Below, in pieces: positions 26,682 through 36,931 of a stretch of 60,250 bases of DNA; positions within the stretch are counted from its first letter, which is position 1, and every line of letters begins with the position of its first letter. Under the pieces are notes generated by a model. The model did no database searches, was not told where the DNA came from, and worked only from the letters and a program-made list of their open reading frames with translations. Both the position numbers and the translations under genes were made by a program. The DNA is taken from positions 1 to 60,250 of the forward strand of contig JAVBXY010000006.1 in the NCBI GenBank assembly GCA_030824275.1, written 5' to 3'. Source of the DNA: Rhodocyclaceae bacterium. GTDB lineage: Bacteria; Pseudomonadota; Gammaproteobacteria; Burkholderiales; Rhodocyclaceae.

Positions 26682-28301
26682 CTACACCCGGAAGCCGGAC
26701 ACCGCTTGCTTCAGATCATCCGCCATCGACTTGAGGCCACCGGCAGTCGAGGCCACCGTGGACACCGCCGTACTGGTCTCTTCTGTCATGTGGGCGATAT
26801 TTTCCACGCGGCGGGCAATCTCGCTGCTGGCCGTTCTTTGTTCCCGCAGGGAATTCGAAATGCCCATCACCGCCAGTACCACGCCCTTCGAGCCTTCGCT
26901 GATGTGCCGCATGGACTCGCCGGCTCGTCCAGCCAGAGCCACTCCTTCTGCGACCCGCTGGTTGCCTTGCTGCATGGTTGCGGTGGCCGTATCCGTGTGG
27001 CTCTGGATACTGGAGATCATGGACGAAATTTCCTGGGCGGACGACGTCGTCCGCTCGGCCAGTTTCCGGACCTCGTCCGCTACCACGGCAAAGCCGCGTC
27101 CCTGCTCGCCGGCTCTGGCCGCCTCGATCGCTGCGTTGAGGGCCAGCAGGTTGGTCTGATCGGCAACTTCCTTGATGACGTTGGCGATGCTGCTGATCTG
27201 TTGCGATTGCTCGGACAGCGTAGTCATCTGCGCCGCCGTTTCATTGACGTTCTGGGCAATCCGCGTCATTTCGTCGGTAGCATCCTTGACCTGGATCGCG
27301 CCCTGGTCGGATCGGCTGCCGGATTCGGATGCGATCTTCTCCGCTTCCTGCGCATTACTGGCGACGACGTCAATACTCACCGTCAGTTCTTCAATGGCCG
27401 CAGCAACAGAGACGGTGTCATCGCTTTGCTGGGAGGCGCTGGCGGAGACCTGACTGGAGGCGGACGCCAGTTCTTCCGCGGAAGCGGAGACTTGGGCCGA
27501 GCTGGTATGGATTTGGCGAATCAACTGCGCAAGTTGATCCTGCATCGCCTTCATCGAGACCATCAGGCTGTCTTGCTGCGGGTGCTTGACTTGAATCTGG
27601 CTTGACAGGTCGCCCGCCGCGATGCGGCGGGATACTTCCATGGCATAGCTTGGCTCGCCTCCAAGTTGACGGGTGATGCTGTTGCTGACGTAGAGGGAGA
27701 TCACGACCATCACCGTCAGCATCAACAGGGCGGCGATCAGGCTGCCGGATATGATGCGTGTGCGGGTCGCATCGAATTGCTTGTCCGCCTTCTCGGCCTC
27801 GGCGGCGAGCGACTGTGCAAAGGGCGTCAGCGCATCCTCCATCGCCTGTACCTGCTTGTCCATTGCATCATCGAGGGGCCGGATCTCCTTAAGGTCCGCG
27901 TCCACCTTGAGCAATGGAAGAACTTTCGTTTCGTAAATGCTGATCAATTCCTGGTAGGCGGCTTGGGCCTTGCTCGCCCATTGCTTTTCTTCCTGCGTGT
28001 CGGCGAGTTCCTTGGCGTGCGCCAGCTTGCTGCCGGCCTTTGCCTTGATCTCCGCCCAGTCTTTCGCCGATTCGTCGAGATTGCGGTTGATGATGCTGTC
28101 CGCAATGACCTGGTACATGACGGGGCCGACATTTGCTGCAAGCTGCATTTCGGCGTTCTCGCTGCTTCGCTTGTAGCCGGAGTCCTGAAGAGAGCCCAGG
28201 TAGCCCATGCCCAGTTCGGAGATAAGCAGCAGGATGGAGAACGCCCCTGTCGCAACCGCCAGGAGAATATAAAGCCGGCTTGCCACTTTGAAATTTTCCA
28301 C
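26682..28301 (-). CDS. Methyl-accepting chemotaxis protein
   Basis: 539 residues. A first membrane helix (about 8-30), a four-helix-bundle periplasmic domain (about 35-185), a second helix (about 187-210), HAMP (about 212-265) and the signalling domain with the conserved hairpin tip [20 protein letters not shown]. It signals to CheA/CheW at the pole and controls flagellar rotation. The GTG at 28301 has AAGGGA 6-7 nt upstream; the frame is open to 28346. There is no C-terminal CheR/CheB-tethering pentapeptide. The ligand cannot be predicted. Confidence 0.93.
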   Translation of the reverse strand: MENFKVASRLYILLAVATGAFSILLLISELGMGYLGSLQDSGYKRSSENAEMQLAANVGPVMYQVIADSIINRNLDESAKDWAEIKAKAGSKLAHAKELADTQEEKQWASKAQAAYQELISIYETKVLPLLKVDADLKEIRPLDDAMDKQVQAMEDALTPFAQSLAAEAEKADKQFDATRTRIISGSLIAALLMLTVMVVISLYVSNSITRQLGGEPSYAMEVSRRIAAGDLSSQIQVKHPQQDSLMVSMKAMQDQLAQLIRQIHTSSAQVSASAEELASASSQVSASASQQSDDTVSVAAAIEELTVSIDVVASNAQEAEKIASESGSRSDQGAIQVKDATDEMTRIAQNVNETAAQMTTLSEQSQQISSIANVIKEVADQTNLLALNAAIEAARAGEQGRGFAVVADEVRKLAERTTSSAQEISSMISSIQSHTDTATATMQQGNQRVAEGVALAGRAGESMRHISEGSKGVVLAVMGISNSLREQRTASSEIARRVENIAHMTEETSTAVSTVASTAGGLKSMADDLKQAVSGFRV

Positions 28302-28455
28302 TTTTTTCCCTTTGCACGACTCGCGCGTTGACGAGTGAAGCCGCATTGTAGCGACTGCTTACAGCGAAATTTCGCCTCTCAGTTTTCTCTCGAAAGCTAT
28401 CGCCGGTTCTGATCGCCCGTAGAATCCGTCTCCCCATTCACTGGTCGTGATATCC

Positions 28456-28991
28456 ATGTCTCACCAGTCGTCCCCGAGATATCTTGCCGGCTATTCCACT
28501 GCTCTAGTTGAGCAGGTACGCCAGCTGATCGTGGCAGACCGGCTGGGAGAAGTGCTGCTGAAGAAGTACCCTCAGGCCCACGCGGTGCGCACCGACACCG
28601 CGCTTTACGACTACGTGCAGGAAATGAAGAACCGCCATCTGCGCAATGCCGGGCCGCTGAGCAAGGTGGCGTTCGACGGCAGCTTGCAGACGCTGCGCAA
28701 TGCGCTGGGCACGCACACCAGCATTTCACGGGTACAGGGGACCAAGCTCAAGGCCAAGCGCGAGATCCGCGTGGCGACGGTGTTCAAGGAAATGCCGGAA
28801 GAGTTCCTGCGCATGATCGTGGTGCACGAGCTGGCGCACACGAAGGAGCGCGAGCACGACAAGGCTTTCTACCAGCTCTGCCGGCACATGGCGCCGGACT
28901 ACCATCAACTGGAGTTCGACCTGCGCTGCTACCTCAGTCATCTCGATGCCGGCGGGCGGCCCCTGTGGTCCGCGGCCGCGTCCCCGACGGC

Positions 28992-28995
<4 letters not shown>
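28456..28995 (+). CDS. YgjP-like metallopeptidase domain protein
   Basis: 179 residues with the zinc motif HELAH at 124-128 in VVHELAHTKEREHDKAFYQLCRHM, the pattern of YgjP/M48-like DUF45 proteins, here an unusual subgroup with a KAKREIRVATVF core. Predicted cytosolic, with no signal peptide. ATG 28456 is preferred over the GTG at 28447. The 3' end overlaps the convergent dbpA stop by 4 nt. Confidence 0.82.
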
Positions 28996-30407
<1,412 letters not shown>

Positions 30408-30412
30408 GATCG

Positions 30413-30901
30413 TCAATCCTTGCGGCGGGGGCCGCCGCCGAAGCGGCGCCGCGAGTCGTAACGGCGGTTGCTGTTCTCCGCCACCTTGGGCTTGGGCGCC
30501 AACAGGTTCTGCCCCGGCGCCCTGGCAACGAGCTTGTGGGCCTTGATCGCCTCGGCCATTTCTTCCGCCGTAATGGCGATGTGCGGATGCTCGCCGGTGG
30601 GCTCGAACTCGGCGAGGTTTTCACGCACACCGTTGAAGCGTTCCACCGTCGTCGCCTTCTTGCGCATCCCCGACAACACTTCTTCCGCCATCGGCGTCAG
30701 CGTGTAGCCAGCGCCGACTTTTTGCAGCAGGCCGCAGCCGGAGATGCGGTAAAAGGAGTCGATCAGTTTCGCTTCGTCGGGAATGGATTCCTTGATCAAC
30801 TCGGCGGCGGAGACGATCTCCACCAGCTCCGCCGGGCGGCGCTTGGAGGACAGCGCGGTAGCCATCAGCAGGAGCACGTCCACATCGTGAATGGGGTACA
30901 T
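30413..30901 (-). CDS. Small winged-helix-like protein with basic tail, upstream of dbpA
   Basis: 162 residues. The N-terminal 95 residues look like a winged-helix fold of the Rrf2/MarR kind (PAELVEIVSAAELIKESIPDEAKLIDSFYRISGCGLLQKVGAGYTLTPMAEEVL). The C-terminus is a short arginine-rich tail (RRYDSRRRFGGGPRRKD) like those on RNA-binding proteins. ATG 30901 has GAAAGG upstream; the longer frame is not conserved-looking. With dbpA only 5 nt away, a role in RNA or ribosome metabolism is inferred. The residues KVGAG come from a truncated copy of the dispersed repeat read in reverse. Confidence 0.7.
   Translation of the reverse strand: MYPIHDVDVLLLMATALSSKRRPAELVEIVSAAELIKESIPDEAKLIDSFYRISGCGLLQKVGAGYTLTPMAEEVLSGMRKKATTVERFNGVRENLAEFEPTGEHPHIAITAEEMAEAIKAHKLVARAPGQNLLAPKPKVAENSNRRYDSRRRFGGGPRRKD
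30704..30723 (+). repeat. Copy 4 of the dispersed repeat (partial), inside the winged-helix gene
   Basis: Only the 3' core is present (GCCAGCGCCGACTTTTT, perfect over 17 bases); the CGCCGTCCC part is absent. It lies antisense to the gene, so the protein reads KVGAG at this site. Confidence 0.6.
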
Positions 30902-31017
30902 CGTGAAAACCTTTCTCAGTGGGGCGGCGTGCGACAGGCGTCCGGGCGCGGTCGCGCAGCTTAACGGGAGCGGGGGCGGCTGTCCATGACCGAGTTGGCG
31001 CCGAAATGCCGGTAACT

Positions 31018-31042
31018 CGCCGTTCCGCCAGCGCCGACTTTT
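31018..31042 (+). repeat. Copy 5 of the dispersed 25-bp repeat, intergenic
   Basis: CGCCGTTCC followed by the perfect core, ending in five T. AGTTGGCGC (30993-31001) can pair with GCGCCGACT (31031-31039), so on the plus strand it would form a hairpin followed by Ts, 40 nt before the diguanylate cyclase start. Confidence 0.85.
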
Positions 31043-31081
31043 TGGGCGTGGTCGCATCCTTCACCGCTTTATACTCTTGCC

Positions 31082-32797
31082 ATGAAAAGTGAGTCTATCG
31101 GGTGCGGTCTGCCCGGCCCTGTCCGGATGTGGCTGCTCCTGTTGCTGCTGATGTGGGCGACGGTCGGTGCGGTGCGGGCAGATGTCGCCGGATTGCCCGC
31201 CAGTTTCCTCGTCGAGGAAGGTGCGGCACTGAGCCTGGACGAGGCCCGCGCCTTGTATCGCGATGGCCGTTTTCAGCCGGGGCGCGGCGAGGTGGTTACT
31301 TTCGGCATCGGTGCCCGACCGGTGTGGTTGCGCCTGGAGGTGAACAACCCGACTCCCGCGCCGCTGGCCCTGTCCCTGGTGACGGGGACGACCTGGATCG
31401 ACCGTATCGACGTCCATGTCCTGAAGGGCGATGCGCTCGTGCGCCAATGGCGTAGCGGCGATACGGTGGCCGGCATGCCGGGTCTGGCGCCGGCCGTGGG
31501 CTATGTTCTACCCCTGGAGTTTTCCAGTGGCCGTAGCGAAATTTATCTGCGCGCGCAGTCGCCCGATCCGATGGTGCTGGCGGTGGCGCTGACGACGCCC
31601 GAGCAACTGGAGGAGGAGCGGCGTTTTCTCGGCTATCTCTACGGTTTCCTGTACGGCTTCCTTGCCGCCCTGTGTGCCTACAACCTGTTGCTCTTCGTCG
31701 GGCTTGGCGAGCGCAGCTATCTCTACTACTCACTGTCCCTGGTCAGCATCATTCTCTGCAACATCGCTTACACCGGGCATGGGCTGGTCTGGTGGTGGCA
31801 TGACCAGATTTCCTTCCAGCGCTATGTGATCCTGCTGCTGATGGTGACCTACAGCGCTTGCGGCCTGCTTTTCGCCAGTCGCTTCCTCGCGCTCGCCGAA
31901 CATGCGCCACGGGCGCTGCGGGCGGTGAAATGGGGGAGCGGCGCCGTGATCGCTGCCACAGGCATCGGCATGCTGCTCGGCCATCAGCAGTGGGTGGCGA
32001 TGATGGCGTTCTCGGCGACGGCGGCTTACACGGTCGCCATGTTTGCCCTCGGTGTGCTGACGGTGCGCCATGGCCGGGCGGCGGGAGGCTATTTTCTGGC
32101 TGCTGCCTTGTGTGGCCTGATCGGCGCGGCCTTGACGCTGCTCGCGGTGTGGGGCTGGCTGCCCTTCACCTCGGCGAGCTACCACGCGGTGGAATTCGGC
32201 CTAGTGTTGGAGGCAACCCTGCTGGCTCTCGCCCTGGCGTATCAGATGCGCCACCAGAAGCAGGCCGGACTTCGTGCCGAACAATTGGCGCGACGAGACC
32301 CTCTGACGGAGGTGCACAACCGGCGTGCCTTTCTGGAGCTGGCCGGTCCGCTGTGGGCTGCTGCGAAGGCGCAGGGGCGGCCCCTGAGTCTGGTGATGAT
32401 GGACATTGACCACTTCAAGCAGATCAACGACTGGCATGGGCATCAGGCCGGCGACCGTGTGCTGGTGGAGATTGCTCTCTTGCTGGAGACGCACCGCCGG
32501 CAGGGCGACATTCTTGCCCGCTGGGGCGGTGAGGAATTCATCCTGCTGCTGCCGGACACGGCCCTGGACCAGGCGGTGCGCTTTGCCGAGTATTTACGCA
32601 AGGTCGTTGCCGGTGCCGAAGTGGCAGTGCGCAATGGCGGCATTTCCTTGACGGCCAGTTTTGGTGTTGCCGAGGCCGGCGGGCTGCCGGGTCTGGACGA
32701 ACTCATCCGTGAGGCGGATGAGCAGATGTACCAAGCCAAGGGGCAAGGGCGCGACCGCGTTTGTGCCAGTGGTGCCGACATTCTGGCGCCGGCTTAA
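31082..32797 (+). CDS. Membrane diguanylate cyclase with 7TM-DISM sensor
   Basis: 571 residues: signal peptide (about 1-34), periplasmic 7TMR-DISMED2-like beta domain (about 40-170), seven membrane helices (about 175-385) and a C-terminal GGDEF domain. The active site GGEEF is at 482-486 and an inhibitory I-site RQGD at 473-476, so it should make c-di-GMP with product inhibition. The product could act on YcgR (7529). No ribosome site precedes ATG 31082, and a TATACT -10-like box lies at 31070-31075, so the mRNA may be leaderless or the start may lie further in. Confidence 0.9.
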   Translation: MKSESIGCGLPGPVRMWLLLLLLMWATVGAVRADVAGLPASFLVEEGAALSLDEARALYRDGRFQPGRGEVVTFGIGARPVWLRLEVNNPTPAPLALSLVTGTTWIDRIDVHVLKGDALVRQWRSGDTVAGMPGLAPAVGYVLPLEFSSGRSEIYLRAQSPDPMVLAVALTTPEQLEEERRFLGYLYGFLYGFLAALCAYNLLLFVGLGERSYLYYSLSLVSIILCNIAYTGHGLVWWWHDQISFQRYVILLLMVTYSACGLLFASRFLALAEHAPRALRAVKWGSGAVIAATGIGMLLGHQQWVAMMAFSATAAYTVAMFALGVLTVRHGRAAGGYFLAAALCGLIGAALTLLAVWGWLPFTSASYHAVEFGLVLEATLLALALAYQMRHQKQAGLRAEQLARRDPLTEVHNRRAFLELAGPLWAAAKAQGRPLSLVMMDIDHFKQINDWHGHQAGDRVLVEIALLLETHRRQGDILARWGGEEFILLLPDTALDQAVRFAEYLRKVVAGAEVAVRNGGISLTASFGVAEAGGLPGLDELIREADEQMYQAKGQGRDRVCASGADILAPA

Positions 32798-32814
32798 GCA
32801 GCTATTGCCCCGGC

Positions 32815-35800
32815 TCAGGCCGGTAGTGCTTCCTTCTCCAGCCAGTGGTTGATCGTCCTGGCGATGCTGTCCAGTTCCACCGGCTTGGCGAGGAAGTCGT
32901 CCATGCCGGCAGCCAGTGCATTGTCGCGGTCCGCCTGGAAGGCACTGGCCGTCAGGGCGATGATCGGCAGGCGGGGTCGTCCGACCGCGTGCTCCCAATC
33001 GCGGATGGCATGGGTGGCATCGAAGCCATTCATCTCCGGCATCTGGCAGTCCATCAGCACCAGCACCGGCGGCGGGGTGCTGGTGGTGGTGCCCCCGGTG
33101 ACGACGTCGACCGCCGCGCGGCCATTCACCGCTGTTGTTACGGTGTAGCCCAGCTTGACAAGGTAGGTCTCGACGACCTGGCGGTTGATGTCATTGTCGT
33201 CCACGACCAGTATGTGCTTGCCGAGCGTGGATGAAGCGCCGGCCGGGCTGTTGGCGGCATGGCCGGCCAGGCTTACCTCGTCGGCCGTGACCTCAAGCTC
33301 GACCCTTGCCGTGACACGGAAGATGGAACCTTGACCCGGCGTGCTGTCGACGACGGCCGTGCCGCCCATCAATTCGGCCAGACTGCGGACGATGGAGAGG
33401 CCGAGGCCGGTGCCGCCATGACGGCGGGTGTTCGAGCTGTCGACCTGCACGAAGGGCTGGAACAGCGAGCCTAGTTGTTCACGTGCGATGCCGATGCCGG
33501 TGTCGCTGACGGTGAAGCTCAGCATGGCCTGACCGTTCTCCCGTTCAGCTTCGCCGATCTCGATGAAGATGCGACCCTGGTCGGTGAACTTGAGGGCGTT
33601 GCTGACCAGGTTGGACAGCATCTGCCGCAGGCGGATCGGGTCGCCGATGTAGCGCTGCCCGGCCGGGCCGGTCCAGGCGAAGTCCAGCGCGATCTGTTTG
33701 CGGATAGCGGTGTCCCGGTGGAGGGCCAGGGATTCCTCGGCCAGTTGCGCGGGATCGAAAGGCTTGCGACTCAGTTGCAGTTTTCCCGCATCGACCTTGG
33801 CCAGATCGAGGATGTCGTTGAGCAGGGTCAGCAGGGTTTGTCCCGAGCCGAGGATGGTGTTGGCGTATTCATGGCGCTCGATCTCTGTCAGCGCCGGCAT
33901 TTGCAGCAACTGAGCCATGCCGAGGATGCCGTTCAGCGGGGTGCGGATCTCATGCGACATGGTGGCCAGGAAGCGGCTCTTGGCGATGTTCGCGGTCTCG
34001 GCTTCCTGCATGGCATCGCGCAGGCTGGCTTCGGTCTGCTTCTTCAGCGTGATGTCGCGGGTCACCGCCAGGTGCGAGGTGATGTTTCCCGCCTCGTCGC
34101 GCAGGGGGGCGGCGCGCGTTTCCAGCCAGCGTTGCCCGCCCTTGAGGCCGACGATCTCGAACTCCAGTGACGCCGCTTCGCCGTGCATAACCTTCTCGTG
34201 CATGGCGATGAATTTATCGCGCCAGGCCGGCGCGATCAGGTCGAATACCGAGCGCCCGACCACCTGTTCTGCCACGTCTGCTTCCACCATGTCGAGGCCA
34301 GCCCGGTTCATCTGTTGCAGTGTGCCGTCGAGGGCGACGGTCTTGACGCACTCGGGCTCGGTCTCGACGATGGCCTTGAGGCGCAATTCGCTGGCGGCCA
34401 GACGCTTTTGCGCGTTGCTGTTCTCGATGGCCGAGCCGGCCCAGCGAGCCAGCAGATTGACGAACTCGTGGTCGCCTTCGTCGAAGCTCCGATGGTAGGG
34501 CTGGGGCGAACTGAAGTTGACCGTACCGAATACCTTTTCGCCGACACGAATGGGCGCACCGATATAGGTTTCCAGTTTGAACGCCTGATAGCAGGGATGC
34601 CCCCGGTCCGGCGACTTGCCCATGTCGGCAATGGCGATGACCCGGTTGCGGGCGAGAGTGATGCTGCAATAGGTGTCGCCCAGCGGGAAGGTTTGTCCAT
34701 CGCTCAACGTTCCCGGTGGTGAGGCCTGGGCAACGATCCGGTAGCTGGCGTCACTGATCTCGCTGATGATGCCGAATTCCAGATTCAGGTGCTCGGTGCC
34801 GATCAGCAGGGCCTGGTGGAATTGTTCCGTCAGGGGCAGGTGGGAGAAGGCGGCGATCTCGTTCAGGCGCTGGTGGCTGGCACGTCGGCGCCGCTCGGCT
34901 TCCTCCAGCGCCCGGCGCTGGTGCAGTTCGCTCAGGATGCGGTCGAGCAGCTTGAGCAGGAAGGCGACGGAGATCATGGACAACACCACCAGGCCGGCGA
35001 CCAGCCCGCCGGTTGCCCGCAGTTCGCTGTACCAACCGGCGAGATAGTCGTCTTTCGCCGTGCCGGCGATGATCAGCATCGACGCCGGATCGTTGCGGCG
35101 GAAGTAGTTGATGCGCTCTAGATGGTCGGCCGAGTTGCGCGTGGCATAGGATGTCTCGGCGATTCCCGATTCCGCCAGGGCACGCAGTTCGTCGGAGACC
35201 TGATTGTTGCCAAGTGTCCCTGCCGGGGTGCTGGGGAGTGGCGGATAGCGGGTGATCAGGCCGAGCTTGGCATTGCGCAGGACGATGGTGCCCCTGGGGC
35301 CGAGGTCGAAGCGGGAGATCAGTTCGTTAAAATGATCGAGGGCGACCGGTGCCGATACCACCCCGGCGAAGCGGCCATCCGGCCCGTTGTAGCGGCGCGA
35401 GAAACCGAGGATGTATTTCTTGGCGACGCGCCCGATCCGGGGCGGGGAAATTTGCAGGCCGGCGTCGGCATGCTCACTTAGGAGCATGAAGTAGTCACGG
35501 TCGGCCCAGCTCGGTCGGTCCTGCTTGTTCAGGCCCTTGCCGAGAATGACGAGGCCTTCGGCGTTGGCCACGCGGATCGCTTCTACTTCTGGTAGTCGCT
35601 CTGTTTGCCTGACAAGAAAGGCATTCATGCGTGCTTCGTCGATGGGGCCGGTAGCGAGTTGGCGTTCCAGTTCGTCGGTGGTCGCCCGCAACACCAGGTC
35701 GATCTTGGCGACGGTGCCGGATACGCTGGCGTCGAGGGCCACGACGGCCGTCTGCGTGAGCGCACGGGCGCGCAGTTCGTATTGCTGGCGGCTCTGGTAC

Positions 35801-35973
35801 AGGGAATAGGCTGCCAGGGCCAGCACCAGAATGTTGGCGCCGACCAGGCCGGCGATGATCAGGGCACGAAAGTGCCGTGTGAATTCCAAGTGAAACACTC
35901 CTCCCGACTGTCCACCAGTGGCACCGGTGGCGGTTGGCCTGATAATACGACAAAAGGAATAGGTCTCCGACAC
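32815..35973 (-). CDS. Hybrid sensor histidine kinase (PDC-GAF-PAS-HisKA-HATPase-REC)
   Basis: Up to 1,052 residues: membrane helix (about 35-57), periplasmic PDC/dCache-like sensor (about 60-335), second helix (about 340-362), GAF domain (about 395-545), PAS with PAC (about 550-665), HisKA with the phosphorylated H674 in MSHEIRTPLNG, HATPase (about 780-895) and a receiver domain at the C-terminus (VLMDCQMPEMNG). GTG 35973 has no ribosome site; GTG 35898 or TTG 35889 near GGAGG may be the true start. The final output is probably a phosphotransfer protein elsewhere. Divergent from nasT, with no proven link to it. Confidence 0.9.
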   Translation of the reverse strand: MSETYSFCRIIRPTATGATGGQSGGVFHLEFTRHFRALIIAGLVGANILVLALAAYSLYQSRQQYELRARALTQTAVVALDASVSGTVAKIDLVLRATTDELERQLATGPIDEARMNAFLVRQTERLPEVEAIRVANAEGLVILGKGLNKQDRPSWADRDYFMLLSEHADAGLQISPPRIGRVAKKYILGFSRRYNGPDGRFAGVVSAPVALDHFNELISRFDLGPRGTIVLRNAKLGLITRYPPLPSTPAGTLGNNQVSDELRALAESGIAETSYATRNSADHLERINYFRRNDPASMLIIAGTAKDDYLAGWYSELRATGGLVAGLVVLSMISVAFLLKLLDRILSELHQRRALEEAERRRRASHQRLNEIAAFSHLPLTEQFHQALLIGTEHLNLEFGIISEISDASYRIVAQASPPGTLSDGQTFPLGDTYCSITLARNRVIAIADMGKSPDRGHPCYQAFKLETYIGAPIRVGEKVFGTVNFSSPQPYHRSFDEGDHEFVNLLARWAGSAIENSNAQKRLAASELRLKAIVETEPECVKTVALDGTLQQMNRAGLDMVEADVAEQVVGRSVFDLIAPAWRDKFIAMHEKVMHGEAASLEFEIVGLKGGQRWLETRAAPLRDEAGNITSHLAVTRDITLKKQTEASLRDAMQEAETANIAKSRFLATMSHEIRTPLNGILGMAQLLQMPALTEIERHEYANTILGSGQTLLTLLNDILDLAKVDAGKLQLSRKPFDPAQLAEESLALHRDTAIRKQIALDFAWTGPAGQRYIGDPIRLRQMLSNLVSNALKFTDQGRIFIEIGEAERENGQAMLSFTVSDTGIGIAREQLGSLFQPFVQVDSSNTRRHGGTGLGLSIVRSLAELMGGTAVVDSTPGQGSIFRVTARVELEVTADEVSLAGHAANSPAGASSTLGKHILVVDDNDINRQVVETYLVKLGYTVTTAVNGRAAVDVVTGGTTTSTPPPVLVLMDCQMPEMNGFDATHAIRDWEHAVGRPRLPIIALTASAFQADRDNALAAGMDDFLAKPVELDSIARTINHWLEKEALPA

Positions 35974-36031
35974 GGAGGCTTGCCTGAAACCGCCTTTTGA
36001 AGAGGGTTTTATCTCCCCTGTACCAACTCAA

Positions 36032-36047
36032 GGGCACGCCTCTTGCA
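36032..36047 (+). promoter_or_regulatory. Candidate sigma-54 promoter of nasT
   Basis: GGGCACGCCTCTTGCA matches the -24/-12 pattern (GG and GC ten bases apart) except for the first T. The start codon at 36061 would be only a few bases after the expected start of transcription, and no ribosome site is visible. Confidence 0.6.
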
Positions 36048-36060
36048 TAATTCATCGCCC

Positions 36061-36636
36061 ATGCTTCGCATTCTCATCATCGACGAATCCCGCGCCCGCG
36101 CCGCCGAACTCTGTGCCGGCTTGGCCATGGCCGGGCACCAGGTGGCCGCCGTGCTGCCCTCCGTGCTGGACCTGACGGCCCAGATCGAATCCATCAAGCC
36201 CGACGTGATCCTGATCGAGACCGACTCGCCCTCCCGCGATACGCTGGAGAACCTGGCGGTGATGGATCGCGAGATGCCGCGTCCGGTGATCATCCTGACC
36301 CAGGAGGGCGATGCCGAAGTCATGCGCGCCGCCTTCAAGGCCGGGGTCTCCGCCTATGTGGTGGACAACCTCGACCTGGCGCGGCTCAAGCCCATCGTGG
36401 ACGTCGCCATTGCTCGCTTCGAAGCACATCAGAATCTCAAGCAGGAACTGGCCGACGCAACGCAGAAACTCTCCGAACGCAAGGTCGTGGAAAAGGCCAA
36501 GGGCATATTGATGAAGACTCGTGGCCTCGACGAAGATCAGGCTCATGCAGCTCTGCGCAAGCTGGCCATGGAGCGTGCCCAGCCCATCGGCAAGGTGGCC
36601 GGCGATCTGGTGGCGATGGCCAAACTGCTGCTCTAG
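36061..36636 (+). CDS. nasT: ANTAR-domain response regulator NasT (antiterminator)
   Basis: 191 residues: a receiver-like domain (1-120; MLRILIIDESRARAAELC, then IETDSPSRDTLENL) and a C-terminal ANTAR domain (about 125-190; KLSERKVVEKAKGILMKTRGLDEDQAHAALRKLAM). ANTAR proteins bind paired hairpins with hexaloops carrying A1 and G4 and so prevent formation of a terminator. Exactly such a leader lies 185 nt downstream, ahead of nrtA. The usual partner NasS (a soluble NrtA homologue that holds NasT inactive) is not adjacent and not seen in the window. Confidence 0.9.
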   Translation: MLRILIIDESRARAAELCAGLAMAGHQVAAVLPSVLDLTAQIESIKPDVILIETDSPSRDTLENLAVMDREMPRPVIILTQEGDAEVMRAAFKAGVSAYVVDNLDLARLKPIVDVAIARFEAHQNLKQELADATQKLSERKVVEKAKGILMKTRGLDEDQAHAALRKLAMERAQPIGKVAGDLVAMAKLLL

Positions 36637-36716
36637 CGTCTCCCTCGTTTAACGCATCATCCCGGTGCGCATCGCGACCGCAATGCGCTATTGCGGTGCA
36701 GCACCAGCGACATTCC

Positions 36717-36741
36717 CGCCGTCCTGCCAGCGCCGACTTTT
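36717..36741 (+). repeat. Copy 6 of the dispersed 25-bp repeat, intergenic
   Basis: CGCCGTCCT followed by the perfect core. CGCCGA (36731-36736) and TCGGCG (36744-36749) form a small inverted repeat over its 3' end. It lies between nasT and the nrtA promoter. Confidence 0.85.
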
Positions 36742-36790
36742 CCTCGGCGATCGCTGATAGCACAAGGATTTTCTTACTTTCTCCAGCGCC

Positions 36791-36806
36791 TGGCACATGG
36801 CTTGCA
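36791..36806 (+). promoter_or_regulatory. Sigma-54 promoter of the nitrate assimilation operon
   Basis: TGGCACATGGCTTGCA fits the -24/-12 consensus, with GG at 36792 and GC at 36804 ten bases apart. It implies nitrogen control through NtrC. Transcription should start near 36817, just before the first ANTAR hairpin. Confidence 0.93.
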
Positions 36807-36821
36807 AGATAAGCCGTGAGT

Positions 36822-36862
36822 GCTGAATCAACGGCGGTTTGGCACAAAAGACAACGGTGTCT
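36822..36862 (+). promoter_or_regulatory. ANTAR-target RNA: two hairpins with A1/G4 hexaloops
   Basis: Hairpin P1 (36822-36843): stem GCTGAATC / GGTTTGGC (8 pairs, including G-T) around the loop AACGGC. Hairpin P2 (36849-36862): stem AGAC / GTCT around the loop AACGGT. Both loops are six bases with A at position 1 and G at position 4, the recognition rule for ANTAR antiterminators. The hairpins are five bases apart. Confidence 0.9.
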
Positions 36863-36910
36863 GTTGCGTGTCCCTTTTGCGGATACGGAACGGGCGCCGT
36901 TTTTGTTTTT
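36853..36910 (+). terminator. Attenuator terminator in the nrtA leader, overlapping ANTAR hairpin P2
   Basis: AACGGTGTCTGTT (36853-36865) pairs with AACGGGCGCCGTT (36889-36901) over 13 positions including three G-U pairs, followed by a T-rich run (36900-36910). Its 5' arm starts in the P2 loop, so P2 and the terminator exclude one another: NasT binding should allow read-through. Confidence 0.88.
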
Positions 36911-36931
36911 CCGGCCTATGGAGAATGCGAG

